Shown: positions 45,105 through 56,020, numbered from the stretch's first letter. The stretch is DNA of 64,000 nucleotides from Hyaloperonospora brassicae (GCA_947650285.1 CANTFL010001187.1:124001-188000), one strand, 5' to 3'. The notes: generated by a model from the sequence alone, not told the origin. Made by a program: numbers and translations.

Positions 45105-46289
45105 TTAGTTTGAGACTGTCGCGCCTACACTAGCCCAGATGCGGCCGGCAAAGTAGTCTCTGGATTTAAGAAACCATGTGATCCAGTCGCCGACAACGAC
45201 ACCACCCCACACCGGCAGTTGCGATACACCTCCTGATGGACCTAATGGCAAGATCATTGCGGCAACCGCTGGCACCTTGAACGGGTTCGTAAATCCTGGC
45301 TGCTTCTTGCGGATCACTGCGGCCAGCTCACCAGCTAGGAACTTGCCCTGCTCCCCAGCGATAAAGGCCATCTTCGGTGCCGGGTGGCTGCACATATCGC
45401 CTAGCGCAAAAAGATGCGCGTATTTCTCACCTTCCACCTGCAACTGACTGTTTACTTTGACTGCCCCACGTTGCGTGATCAGGGACGCATCAAGCTCTTG
45501 AACCAAAGTGACAATAGGACTAAATCCACCACAAAGAAGCTGGACATCTGCTTCAAGTTCCGTGCCTTTATCGGTACGCAACGTACACTTTTCGAACACA
45601 TTGCCATGAAGACGTTTTGTCAAACGTTCTCCTAAAATCACCTTCACACCGAGTTTGTGCAGCGAGCTGTTCAGCTTGACATAGAACTTGTCATTGAGAT
45701 TGCTCCCGGAGACGAGTCTCTTGCTTGCATGCACAATCGTTACGGACTTGTTCGGCCACTTGGACTTGACTTCAGCTGCCACTTCACAGCCCACGGCGCC
45801 TCCGCCCACGACTACGACCTTCTCTGCTTTCTCGATATGGAAACGGACTTCTTGCAGCTTGACTTCCACGGCCAGGCGAGCAAAGTCATCGATGCCAGGT
45901 TTGACCGGCACGGAGTAGGTGCTCCCGGTAGCCAGCACGAGGTAGTCGAACTGCAGTTTTTCCGTCTCATCTGTCTCCTTGTCGTTGCCGTCAATTGCGT
46001 GGTACGACACCTCGTTCGGGTCGACTGATATGCGCATGGCCACGCCACGCACGACACGCACATAATTGGCTGCACTCTTGGGAATAGCGTTGTCAAACGG
46101 AATGAACATTTTGCTCGTGTAGTCAGCGTCTACAAAGGCTCGCGGGGCGCCCACGACATGGTAGAAGTAGGAGGATTTTTCCAGAAGAACGACGTCTGTA
46201 TCATCCGATTGGTTCAGATTCTTGGCCAGCGCCTGTGCCGTGCTTATTCCAGCTGCGCCGCCTCCGACGATTACGATACGAGTGTGCAT
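45105..46289 (-). CDS. FAD-dependent NAD(P)H oxidoreductase, FSP1/AIFM2-like
   Basis: Single-exon gene, 394 residues. N-terminal FAD-binding Rossmann motif RIVIVGGGAAGIS (residues 4-16), central ATGSTY motif, second nucleotide-binding motif KVVVVGGGAVGCEVAAE (about residue 160), and the C-terminal FAD contact LFALGDMCSHPAPK. The end reads LPLGPSGGVSQLPVWGGVVV, typical of the AMID/FSP1 branch of apoptosis-inducing-factor-like enzymes. Members reduce quinones with NAD(P)H; FSP1 in animals suppresses lipid peroxidation. No transit peptide or signal peptide is visible. Whether this copy is membrane-anchored by N-myristoylation as in animals is unlikely, since residue 2 is His. Start at the first ATG places the Rossmann motif at the very N-terminus, as expected. 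Confidence 0.88.
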   Translation of the reverse strand: MHTRIVIVGGGAAGISTAQALAKNLNQSDDTDVVLLEKSSYFYHVVGAPRAFVDADYTSKMFIPFDNAIPKSAANYVRVVRGVAMRISVDPNEVSYHAIDGNDKETDETEKLQFDYLVLATGSTYSVPVKPGIDDFARLAVEVKLQEVRFHIEKAEKVVVVGGGAVGCEVAAEVKSKWPNKSVTIVHASKRLVSGSNLNDKFYVKLNSSLHKLGVKVILGERLTKRLHGNVFEKCTLRTDKGTELEADVQLLCGGFSPIVTLVQELDASLITQRGAVKVNSQLQVEGEKYAHLFALGDMCSHPAPKMAFIAGEQGKFLAGELAAVIRKKQPGFTNPFKVPAVAAMILPLGPSGGVSQLPVWGGVVVGDWITWFLKSRDYFAGRIWASVGATVSN

Positions 46290-46342
46290 TGGGACTTGTC
46301 ACTTTGACTGTTCAGCGCGATTCGGATTGTTATGATCTTCTG

Positions 46343-46398
46343 GTCCTTATGAGATCGATGGTCCTTATGAGATCGATGGTCCTTATGATATCGCCTCA
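46343..46398. repeat. 18-bp tandem repeat, three units
   Basis: ATGGTCCTTATGAGATCG-type unit repeated three times just upstream of the oxidoreductase gene start, the last unit with one change (GATATCG). Confidence 0.8.
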
Positions 46399-48940
46399 CA
46401 CTTAACGCCTGTATCTAATACCTCGATCAGAGTTCCGCTTGTAAAGTTAGTGCAAGCAGCAGGAACCGTGCTGACACGGCCTGATACGGCAAAGCCCTCA
46501 TTACGGTGCGATAGTTTGCCTTGCTCGGACGTCAAACTTACGGTCAAGAAGAAAAGACCTCTCTTACGACTGATGTCGACCATAACTGCTGCGATAGGGT
46601 CTGGTTGGAATTATCGTTCGAGTTGCCAAGAGTGTCTAAAACAGGACCCAATCTTGTATAAGTTTACGAAACCGGCCGCTCACTGCGTCATTCAATCTTC
46701 TCGCAGCAATCGCACGGACCAACTCAAACGTACTCATGACAGACAGGTCACTCACGATGCGCCGCTGCTGACGTGCGAGCTATCTCAAGGTGGTCAATGA
46801 GAGAAGAAAATTATCATAACGTTCCTAGAAGCTTGAGCTGCAATAAGCACGTGTGCTTTGTCTTGCTGATAAGATGAATGGCATCCGATCAATCTCCTGT
46901 GTAATCACAAACGGCGTTCCTCTGTTATTGGCGTAGTGCCTTGCCGGGAGAACCATCGATGTGGCGATGCTACCGGGCAATCAGATGCTATTCAGTCATG
47001 CGCTACATAGAGTTTGACAGAAAGGAAGCACAGTCATTGCGACGCGCTCACTAGGCAGTGGCTGATCCCTTGCCCTCGAAATGATCCGGTACCCAAGAAC
47101 GAAAGTGTCGCGGTTCATTGCCATTTACTGCAAACACCTCTAGTTTTACTCTAAACTTTCCATTTTCTGACTCAATCTTACAGGTCAAGAAACACCGTGT
47201 CAACTCTTCCATGGCAATAAGGCCAACAAAAGGCGATCAGTCGTCGGGTGTCCTGCGCCTTACACTGCCGCTTGGGCTGCACCGCATTCGTTAAGATAGA
47301 TGGGGTCGTCCAGGAGGAGATCACCACTCGTGTGGCCACAAGGCTCTATCACTGACGCGTCCTGTGCTACGGTACAAAGCCCCAGAACACCACAAGCGCT
47401 ACCAGCATTCGACTGGCTTTGTTCGCCATTCAAGCGTGTGTCGTTTTAGTCCAAGTTTCCAGTAAAGACCTCGAGAGAATGCTTCCACAAAAGCGTCTCG
47501 ATTCTCAGGAACATTTGTCGAGGATATGCTGGACGCGGGAAGTTCGTGCTGTTCAGAGAGCGCCACTGCACTGCATGGATAAACAGACTTCACATCTTTC
47601 TTCACAGTTCAGTAGGATGGGCGCTTCCTCCCCACTGCTATGCTTCATCTTGCATCTGGACTCAGCCCGTCTCTTGCGGTATCCTTCTCGCTGGACTTCT
47701 TCATTGACGGAATGTCTTCTGCGATGCCGAGAGGGGTCTCGTGCCGCCACATCGCCGTGACCTACGTCGCGAGCGTTGATGAGGCCCACTGGTCTCTAGA
47801 TCTCGCTTGCCACACGAATCAGGCCCCCTCGTGTCGAGCAGTTGAGCAGCCGGGTGCTGCGTCTGACCGTTCGCTGGATTCATGAGATCTCATCTGTAAC
47901 TTCGAACTTGCTCTGATCAAAGCGACGATCACCTGACTTCCCCACGCTATCGTCATTCGTAATTTCCTCGTGGTTCGACAAGCGCACGCCAGACTATGTG
48001 TGCTATCGATTGCGATGTGCCCCGACGCCCCGAAAGCTCGACGAGCTCGTGGCTGTGCCATGGTGGCATCTCGTGGCATGGCTATTGTCGACTCGCACGC
48101 ACGACACTTACTTGCAGGACGCTGCCCACGTGATTGACAGGGCAGCAAATGAAACGCCCGTTGCGCGTGCGTTGCCCGCAGGAATAATTAAGCGTGACGA
48201 TGTGTCGCTCCGACGTCAGCGGAACGACGCGCGACGTGATTCGCCGGGCAGATAGTCCGTTTGGGAAGTAAGTAGGACTGCACTTGCTGCTCGCAGGGGC
48301 GTGTCCCGCGCATGAGGTGTTGCGGGCCTTGTGGAAGCGATGCAGACCGTTGGGCGACCACGATCACGTGTCATCGACAGGTCCACCAAAGCTGTCCGAG
48401 TCGGCTCGCACGCAGGCTGTCAAGCGACTCGAAACGCGCCGTAAACACACACACACACAGCGCGCGTGGCCATGTGATACCCCTCCGCTGTTAACACGCC
48501 GAAACCGCAAGCAGTGCCTTCCTCCCCATCGCGCGCAACCAAATGGTGCTCGCGGTAATGTTACACGCCCTCCCACCCACCCGTCCCGCACGACCTCTGC
48601 CCTTGTGCACTCTCTTGCCTTCCTGCTCAAAGAGCCCTTGCGCGAAAATTACCAACTGCCAGTGCGCTATGCACATGAGCCCCTCTCTCCCTCCCCCCTC
48701 CTCTTCAGCCGTGCGCGTCTTTGCTTCTTTCGCTGCTGCCGCCCAGAGGTTCTCGAGCGTCACCTTTCCACGTCGGGCATTGGAGGCCGAGAGCCAGCTG
48801 CGAGATGACAGGTCGTAAGGGCCTGACTCTCATGCGATCCCGAAGGAATTGCGCCATTTGACGTGCATCCTCTCCACTTCTGGCGGCCAGCAGCTGCTCC
48901 ACAACCGAAAAGACCCTCTTCGCACTCAAGTGACGAGCGT
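46399..48940. other. Intergenic, upstream of bZIP gene 1
   Basis: No supported gene. A 116-codon plus frame (46450-46800) and several shorter ones lack family features. A CACACACACACA tract lies at about 48447. The last 400 bp are pyrimidine-rich (CTCCCTCCCCCCTCC at 48688), probably the bZIP 1 promoter and leader. Confidence 0.45.
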
Positions 48941-50797
48941 ATGGACCAGCGCAATGCCCCGTACGGCATGCTCACGGGCCGCGAGGGCCTCCCCGGCAGC
49001 GGCATGCCCCAGCAAATGCCGCCGCCGCAACAGCCGCAGCCGCCGCCGCCGCAGCGTGTGTCACAGCCGACCATGCAGCAGCACTACAGTATGCAAGATA
49101 TGATGTTCGACCCGCTGCCGATGGGCAACGGCATGTACCATCCAGCCGCAGCCGTGAACGGCGGTGGACACATGATGCACCCACACCAGCCTGGGGCGCG
49201 TGCGCCGGGGGGCATGCAAGTCCTGGGGACCCTAATGTCAAGTCAACAGGGTATGGGCACGCCGGAGGACGACCTGGACGACCTCATGAGCGCTCTCGGC
49301 GATTCCGTCGGCATGACACAGCAGCAGCAGCAGAACATGGGACAGCACATGGCGAGTCACGTGTACGACCACTTGCAGCCGCGCTCGCTGGGGCTGCAGC
49401 CGGGAAGTACCCAGGGCCTGCCCATGTCCACGCAGATGCAATCGATGCAGCAAGGCATGGTGAGCCCCATGCACATGAATCAAATGCCGTCCAACGACAT
49501 TGGAGCTGCTGCGCGGATGGGCGCAGTGGGGATGCACCAGCAGCCCAACCTTAGCGCGCCTTCGATGGGAGGTATCGGTGGCCTCGAGGCGAGCAACGTG
49601 ACGCCTGTTGCGCCTCGGCCACAGGCTCCAGTCGCTCCGAACGCGATTGTCCCCACGTTGATGACGCCCAAGTTTTCCGACAGCTCCCGAACGTTGACAA
49701 CGTCGAGCAACAATGGAGGAAGCAGTGACGAGGACATTGGCATGGGCGAAGGGGACGTCCAGAAGAAGAAGGAGCGCCGTCGTCAGCAGGTGCGGTATGC
49801 GTCGCGCCGTCGCCGCAAGAAACAGAAGGACGAGGAGAGTTTCCTGCGTGACCGCATCGCCGAGCTCAAGGAGCAGATTCGGATCATTGGTGGAGACTTG
49901 ACGGAGCAGTGCTCGCAGATGGCCGGCATGAGCGAGCAGGCGTTGACGGAAGCGTACGAGAAGCAGATGGTGACGGTGCAGACGCTGCGCAAGGACAACA
50001 ACAAGCTGAAGGAGCAGCTATTGCAGCACGAGAACTTTGCTCGCATGATCCAGTACGGTCTGAACGCATTGCCAAGCGACTGCCGCGACGTGGACCGCAA
50101 GAAGATCGCTGGCGTCCCGATGTGGATCAGCGACCAGATGAACCCTCTGAAGGGTCCGACGTTGGTAGTGGATCTGAACTTGTGCCACGAAGCCGTGCGG
50201 CACGCGTACAATGAGCTCAAGACGTTCGGCCCGACCGTGAACTCGAAGACGAACGTGTGCTACGCGATGGGCTGGAAGACAGAGTTGTGGGCCGCGAGCA
50301 CATGTCTGAACTTCCGCGCCGTCCGCTCGATCAGCGACAAGAACATTCGCGAAGTGGCGAACGCGTCGTGGGACATCATCACGTCTCCGGAGAAATTCAA
50401 GCGCATTTATCCGGACGTGAAGCAGTTCCGCATTTTGCAAAAGGTGACGGACGACATTGTGGTGGTGCACCGCATCGTCTCCGTTGCGTCGGACCTGTCG
50501 GATCGAGAGTTTATTTCTGTGGCGTTCCGATTTCGGGACGGTGACAACTACTTTATCGGGCTGAAATCCATCACCGTCCAGACTGAGGCCGCTGAGAACT
50601 GCATCCGCGGCGAGGAGTGTCAGGGTTGGATGTTCTTGGGCGATGAGAACGAGACGCCTCAATGGAAGGCTCACTTTCTGGGCTACTATGATGTCAAGGG
50701 CGAGAAGGACGACAAGGTGCTGAACCAGTTGGCGAACGAGTCAATGTTCGGTATGTTGCGATGGGAAAGCGAGGCCATGCATCCGCTGAGCGCGTAA
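48941..50797 (+). CDS. bZIP transcription factor with START-like C-terminal domain (paralogue 1)
   Basis: Single exon. I start at 48941 (MDQRNAPYG) because the paralogue starts with MDQSTNPYG; an upstream in-frame ATG at 48863 would add 26 residues. 618 residues. The N-terminal half is Met/Gln/Pro-rich (MPQQMPPPQQPQPPPPQ) with a shared MQDMMFDPLPM motif, likely an activation region. Basic region KKKERRRQQVRYASRRRRKK at about residues 275-294, then a leucine-zipper-like helix (FLRDRIAELKEQI). At the invariant bZIP Asn position there is Val284, a substitution described for oomycete-specific bZIPs. The C-terminal part (EVANASWDIITSPEKFKRIY, DDIVVVHRIV) resembles a START lipid-binding domain. Nuclear by inference. 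Confidence 0.88.
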   Translation: MDQRNAPYGMLTGREGLPGSGMPQQMPPPQQPQPPPPQRVSQPTMQQHYSMQDMMFDPLPMGNGMYHPAAAVNGGGHMMHPHQPGARAPGGMQVLGTLMSSQQGMGTPEDDLDDLMSALGDSVGMTQQQQQNMGQHMASHVYDHLQPRSLGLQPGSTQGLPMSTQMQSMQQGMVSPMHMNQMPSNDIGAAARMGAVGMHQQPNLSAPSMGGIGGLEASNVTPVAPRPQAPVAPNAIVPTLMTPKFSDSSRTLTTSSNNGGSSDEDIGMGEGDVQKKKERRRQQVRYASRRRRKKQKDEESFLRDRIAELKEQIRIIGGDLTEQCSQMAGMSEQALTEAYEKQMVTVQTLRKDNNKLKEQLLQHENFARMIQYGLNALPSDCRDVDRKKIAGVPMWISDQMNPLKGPTLVVDLNLCHEAVRHAYNELKTFGPTVNSKTNVCYAMGWKTELWAASTCLNFRAVRSISDKNIREVANASWDIITSPEKFKRIYPDVKQFRILQKVTDDIVVVHRIVSVASDLSDREFISVAFRFRDGDNYFIGLKSITVQTEAAENCIRGEECQGWMFLGDENETPQWKAHFLGYYDVKGEKDDKVLNQLANESMFGMLRWESEAMHPLSA

Positions 50798-52063
50798 AGC
50801 GGTGGTGGCTCTTGCACATGAACGCTGGCTTTCCTTGCTCATCGACGAGGACTGCCACTGTTTGGTGATCAGCTAGGGACTGCTGTACTGCTGTTGTGCA
50901 CCACTCGTTGGCCAAGAGGTACATACATACCCACCGATGCATGCTTTTTGTGTTCAATATATGAGAAGAAAAAAAGCGAAATACTTTTCAAAGTGCGTTA
51001 AAAGGGATTTGTCGAGCACCTGAGACAGTCAAGTGGATCCTCCGAGGCAGTCAGTCGCTCAAGCGCTTTTGAGCACGGACGGACGAAGAGTTGATGAGGC
51101 CGGTGAGCAGCAGCAGTTCCATGCGGGTGGTGTGTCCGAGGGGCGGGTGCTATGCGCGAAATAATCCACAACTTTGTCTCGTTGCGCTGACAGAGACAGA
51201 AGGCGGCGGTAGCATAACGAGCTCTTTTTCGTCTACTGTTTGGGTAGTCGGACTTTGCTCTACCTGCTTGCTCCCTCATCGGCCTTTACGAGCGGATGCG
51301 TGCCCCACCAGTATCAGAAGGAGACACACGTTGTATCTACCGGGCTAGCTAGATGCCCAGAAAGCACCACAGAGGAGGCCCACGTGACGAGTGTTGATAG
51401 TTACACTCACTGCAGCATATCTGTGGCAACCGCTGGAAGAGGAACAGGAGGGAGGGAACCCGTCCCATGTGCACTCACAGTCCAGTGTGGATGATCCAGT
51501 GGGGGGTGCGATCGTCCCACGCTTTCGACAAGACGGGCGCAGTCTGCGTGGCCACGGACATGTCTCTGAATCCAAGCGCTCTCTTATTGTCCAGAAGGCT
51601 CCCTTGGCGCATGCAGTGGCTTCGGTCGCCGCCTCCTCCCTGCCCCCACGGCCACGTCCTTTCTCACCGCGCTGACTCAAAAGTGGCGTCAGGTTGCCAG
51701 GAAGGTTTGACAAGTAGAGGTAGAGGTCGATAGGATGCGCTGTCCCCGCGTGCGTGCGTGCGTGCGGGCGGGCGGGCGTGCGTGCGGCCGTAGCTAACAC
51801 CGGCCGGTCAGTGGCATGCTCGACCGCCGTCAAACTGGCCAGATGGCCCGTCGCCTGTTCGTACGAGAAGACAGGAGGAGGGAGAGAAGAGGCTCGAGAG
51901 CTCTCCGACTCTCTCATTGGCCGACGCTGAGGCATTGCAGCCGTCTAGCAGGGAGAGAGGGAAGACACAGCCGTAGCAGCAGCAGCAGCACAGCATATAC
52001 GAATCTGCCAGCCACGAGCGAGCGAGCGAGGAGGACCAGACGATCCGTCGTCAGACGGCAAGA
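50798..52063. other. Intergenic between bZIP paralogues
   Basis: 3' flank of gene 1 and promoter of gene 2. A GTGC/GGGC tetranucleotide tract (51748-51788) and, just before the start of gene 2, CAGCAGCAG and GAGCGAGCGAGC tracts. No supported gene. Confidence 0.5.
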
Positions 52064-53884
52064 ATGGACCAGAGCACGAATCCGTACGGTCTGCCTGTCG
52101 GTCGCATGGGAATGCCCACGGGAATGCCGACTGGAATGCCCCTGCAGCAGCAGCAGCGCGCGCCTCAACTGTCGTCCACGCCGCAGCACTATACGATGCA
52201 GGACATGATGTTCGACCCGCTGCCGATGACCAACGGACTGTACCATCCACCGCCTCCACTGCACCAGCAGCAGCACACGGGAATGGGTCTCATGCAGCAG
52301 TCCAACATGGTGGCACCTGAAGACGATCCGCGTTTCGTCGACGACCTGCTGGGTGTGCTCGGCAACGACCCCGTCGGTCTCCAGCCTCAGCAGCCACAGC
52401 ATCTGGGCCAGATGGCTAGTCACGTGTACAATCAACAGCAGCACCTGATGGTACCACCGTCGCAGCCGTCCAACCTCCTTTCGGGACGGGTGCCGACGAT
52501 GCCCATGACGAGTCAATCGTCGTCCATGCAGCAGAGTGGACTGTCCGGTTCGATGCACATGAACCAAATGGGAGTCGGCGCGAACGGCTGTATCGGTGCG
52601 GGCGTTCATCAACTGCCTAATATGAGCACAGCTCCTGCCATCTCTTCTGGCCACGGAGGTCTCGGCATCAGCATTCAAGCACCCGCTTCCGTTGCGCCCC
52701 GACCACAGGCTCCAGTCGCTCCGAACGCGATTGTCCCCACGTTGGTGACGCCCAAGTATTGCGACAGCTCCCGAACGTTGACAACGTCGAGCAACAATGG
52801 GGGAAGCAGTGACGAGGACATTGGCATGGGCGAAGGAGACGATGCTCAGAAGAAGAAGGAGCGCCGTCGTCAGCAGGTGCGGTATGCGTCGCGCCGTCGC
52901 CGCAAGAAACAGAAGGACGAGGAGAGTTTCCTGCGTGACCGCATCGCCGAGCTCAAGGAGCAGATTCGGATCATTGGTGGAGACTTGACGGAGCAGTGCT
53001 CGCAGATGGCCGGCATGAGCGAGCAGGCGTTGACGGAAGCGTACGAGAAGCAGATGGTGACGGTGCAGACGCTGCGCAAGGACAACAACAAGCTGAAGGA
53101 GCAGCTATTGCAGCACGAGAACTTTGCTCGCATGATCCAGTACGGTCTGAACGCATTGCCAAGCGACTGCCGCGACGTGGACCGCAAGAAGATCGCTGGC
53201 GTCCCGATGTGGATCAGCGACCAGATGAACCCTCTGAAGGGTCCGACGTTGGTAGTGGATCTGAACTTGTGCCACGAAGCCGTGCGGCACGCGTACAATG
53301 AGCTCAAGACGTTCGGCCCGACCGTGAACTCGAAGACGAACGTGTGCTACGCGATGGGCTGGAAGACAGAGTTGTGGGCCGCGAGCACATGTCTGAACTT
53401 CCGCGCCGTCCGCTCGATCAGCGACAAGAACATTCGCGAAGTGGCGAACGCGTCGTGGGACATCATCACGTCTCCGGAGAAGTGCAAGCGCATTTATCCG
53501 GACGTGAAGCAGTTCCGCATTTTGCAAAAGGTGACGGACGACATTGTGGTGGTGCACCGCATCGCGTCCGTTGCGTCGGACCTGTCGGATCGAGAGTTTA
53601 TTTCTGTGGCGTTTCGCCTGCGCGATGGAGACAACTACTACATCGGGCTGAAATCCATCACCGTCCAGACTGAGGCCGCTGAGAACTGCACTCGTGGCGA
53701 GGAGTGTCAGGGATGGATGTTCGTGGGCGGCGACAATGAGACATCGCCTTGGAAGGCTCACTTTCTGGGCCACTATGATGTCAAGGGCGAGAAGGACGAC
53801 AAGGTGCTGAACCAGTTGGCGAACGAGTCGATGTTCGGTATGTTGCGATGGGAAAGCGAGTCCATGCACCCGTTGAGCGTCTAG
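52064..53884 (+). CDS. bZIP transcription factor with START-like C-terminal domain (paralogue 2)
   Basis: Single exon, 606 residues, tandem to paralogue 1 on the same strand. N-terminus is Met/Gln/Pro-rich with direct GMPTGMPTGMP repeats and the shared MQDMMFDPLPM motif, but otherwise only loosely similar to paralogue 1. Basic region with Val272 at the invariant Asn position. From 52850 to 53481 the DNA has no difference from 49763-50394 of paralogue 1; after that scattered synonymous and replacement changes appear (EKCKR against EKFKR, FRLRDGDNYY against FRFRDGDNYF). Likely dimerises with its paralogue, since zippers are identical. Target genes unknown. Confidence 0.88.
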   Translation: MDQSTNPYGLPVGRMGMPTGMPTGMPLQQQQRAPQLSSTPQHYTMQDMMFDPLPMTNGLYHPPPPLHQQQHTGMGLMQQSNMVAPEDDPRFVDDLLGVLGNDPVGLQPQQPQHLGQMASHVYNQQQHLMVPPSQPSNLLSGRVPTMPMTSQSSSMQQSGLSGSMHMNQMGVGANGCIGAGVHQLPNMSTAPAISSGHGGLGISIQAPASVAPRPQAPVAPNAIVPTLVTPKYCDSSRTLTTSSNNGGSSDEDIGMGEGDDAQKKKERRRQQVRYASRRRRKKQKDEESFLRDRIAELKEQIRIIGGDLTEQCSQMAGMSEQALTEAYEKQMVTVQTLRKDNNKLKEQLLQHENFARMIQYGLNALPSDCRDVDRKKIAGVPMWISDQMNPLKGPTLVVDLNLCHEAVRHAYNELKTFGPTVNSKTNVCYAMGWKTELWAASTCLNFRAVRSISDKNIREVANASWDIITSPEKCKRIYPDVKQFRILQKVTDDIVVVHRIASVASDLSDREFISVAFRLRDGDNYYIGLKSITVQTEAAENCTRGEECQGWMFVGGDNETSPWKAHFLGHYDVKGEKDDKVLNQLANESMFGMLRWESESMHPLSV

Positions 53885-54265
53885 ACGTGGGCTTCATCAA
53901 CGTGCTTCGTGCAGCACATATCTTCTGAGGTTTAGGTCCGGACGCAGCTCAGGATTCGGCTTCAGCCATCTACGGCGTCAGATCTCGAGCTCTCCATCGA
54001 ATTCTGCGTATCGTATCATTTTTGTCAGCAGCAGCGATGGTTCTGGGCTTGTACTACTTTTCGTGTGCCTACTAAAATGCTGTCAGCAGTTAGCGGAATA
54101 AAGGTAAACCTGATGCAACGCAAAACAACACAACAATTTGAACTCCCATTGGATGTTTTCACTTCGCATCATCGCAGTCTATCAAAAGAAGGCATGTTCG
54201 TCGTTGACTCGGCTAGTTCCTTCTCCTTGTACACGCCCGTCACGCTTGTCTGTCCATTGACCGTA

Positions 54266-54308
54266 AAAAGGGCACATTCTTCTCGAATCGAGAAAAATGT
54301 ACCCTTTT
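54266..54308. repeat. 43-bp near-perfect palindrome upstream of makorin
   Basis: Centred on A54287. Arms 54266-54286 and 54288-54308 pair at 19 of 21 positions; the two mismatches are C/A at 54279/54295 and 54273/54301. Core TTCTCGA-A-TCGAGAA. The core also contains TTCnnGAA, the spacing of a heat-shock element half-pair. It lies 118 bp before the first possible makorin ATG. Confidence 0.85.
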
Positions 54309-54473
54309 CGGAGGTCGATTGACCGATGGCTACATCCTTCGCGATCGTACTTAGCAGCGAGCGCAAGCCATTTGTGTATACACCCGCTACAGCCTGTATA
54401 CCGGCTAGCGAACTTGCTCATCCACATGTCGACCACGTCCGGCAGCATTTCGCGCAGCTCGAGAGCCTCAAAG

Positions 54474-56020
54474 ATGACGCCGTGCTCGTTCTTCGCGGCT
54501 GGCAAGTGCCGTGCCGGCAGCAGTTGTAAGTTCTTTCACGCAGCACGCGAAGATCTTGCAGTGAGTCCGCTGCCGTGCAAATTCTTTCTTCAAGGCACGT
54601 GCAAAGCAGGACGGACGTGCAAGTTCCTCCACTCGGCTAAGGCGCAGGTGGCAGCTACGGTCGTGAGCGCTAGCACGGGCGAAAAGAAGATAGCGCCAGG
54701 AGCCTACGGGGTTCCATGCAAGTTCTTTACATACGGCGACTGCTCCAACGGCGACAGATGCCCGTACCTGCACGTGGTCAAGACGAAGACGAAGGAGAAC
54801 TGGCAGGAAGAAGAGGCTTCAGTCGAAGCAAAGGAACATGCTGGAGCTGATAATTCGATGGAAGAGGAGAAAGAAGCATCGATTGTGGCGCCGGAGGCGT
54901 CCTATGGGAACAAGCAGGAGACAGCGATGATGGAAGATATGACGGACTTTATCTCCAAGGAGGAAGGTTGGTGCCGCGGCTCTTGCTTGTGGTTTCGTGA
55001 TGACGTTCGTCTGATGTCCAGCTGCGATAATGCATGCTGTGCGAGTGACTGTAGAACTGTATTATTATGGAGCACCTGGGGAGTTTATAGACGCGGCAGT
55101 TGAGTCCGTGCTGCCGATGCTGAAAGAATCGTACGTGGGAGTCGTCAAGAAGAACGTGAAGGACAGACCGCTTTCGTTTGACGAGGAAGTGCCTGCATCC
55201 CCGTACGTTTGTTCGCAAAACAACGTGTGGATCGTCCTGTTGGCTGTCAGCGACTGATCGACTTGTTGTTGCTGTCACAGCAAAATCTGTACATTTTTTT
55301 TGCAAGGATCGTGCCGGTATGGCAATACGTGCTTTTACGCACATTCTCTGCTTGAGTGTGCTCAGAGCGAGGAGGAGATGCTAGCGAGGGACGAGGAAAT
55401 TCGTTTCTCGCAAGATTTGGAGTGCGGCATTTGCTACGAGTGTGTAGTTGACAAGGACGAGCGGTTTGGCTTGCTATCTGGATGCAACCACGTGTTTTGT
55501 CTCACGTGCTTGCGAAATTGGAGGGGTAATGCCGATCAACCGAAGCAAACGGTTCGCCAGTGCCCAGTATGTCGTGTGGAGACGACCTTCATTATCCCGT
55601 CTAGCAGGATGGTTACGAAGCCGGAGCGCAAGAAAGTTCTCATCGACGTGTACCGAGTGCGTGGGTTTGCTTGAAAGGATGTCGAAACTTGCAAACTCTG
55701 ACGACCTTTTGTTGTACGTGAGCAGGAGAATCTATCGGCTATTCCGTGTCGTCACTTCGACGAAGGAAGGTATGTGAAGCGCTGTTGCCGTTCCTTGATT
55801 ATGCTTGCATCACCTGTGGTAACCCTGTGTTGTATCCGTGCTGATCCAACTCAGAGGAACATGTCCGTTCGGCACTAGCTGCTTTTATGCACACCGCTTC
55901 CCGGACGGCACTTTGGACACACGTCAAGTGCGGACCGCGGTGGATGCCGATGGTCAGTATGACGTTCTTCGACAAGTTCGACTCGAGCATTATTTCCAAC
56001 AAAGCGAAAGCATTGAGTGA
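54474..56020 (+). CDS. Makorin-type E3 ubiquitin ligase (CCCH zinc fingers + RING)
   Basis: Five exons: 54474-54966, 55055-55202, 55281-55656, 55726-55769, 55855-56020 (408 residues). All joins are in phase with GT..AG. An in-frame ATG at 54426 would add 16 residues. Four CCCH fingers precede the RING: CSFFAAGKCRAGSSCKFFH, CKFFLQGTCKAGRTCKFLH, CKFFTYGDCSNGDRCPYLH and, created by the exon 2/3 join, CTFFLQGSCRYGNTCFYAH. The C3HC4 RING reads CGICYECVVD, GCNHVFCLTCLRNW, CPVC. A fifth CCCH created by the exon 4/5 join reads CRHFDEGRGTCPFGTSCFYA (final His follows). Animal MKRN1 has four CCCH fingers, so one more is present here. Family role: RNA-binding ubiquitin ligase. That splicing completes two fingers strongly supports the model. 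Confidence 0.9.

Noticed and set aside
49783..50674. Long minus-strand frames over the bZIP genes
   Set aside because: They duplicate exactly in both paralogues because the plus-strand DNA is identical; composition (Ser/Cys/Arg-rich, His/Val-rich) is that of shadow frames of a GC-rich gene.
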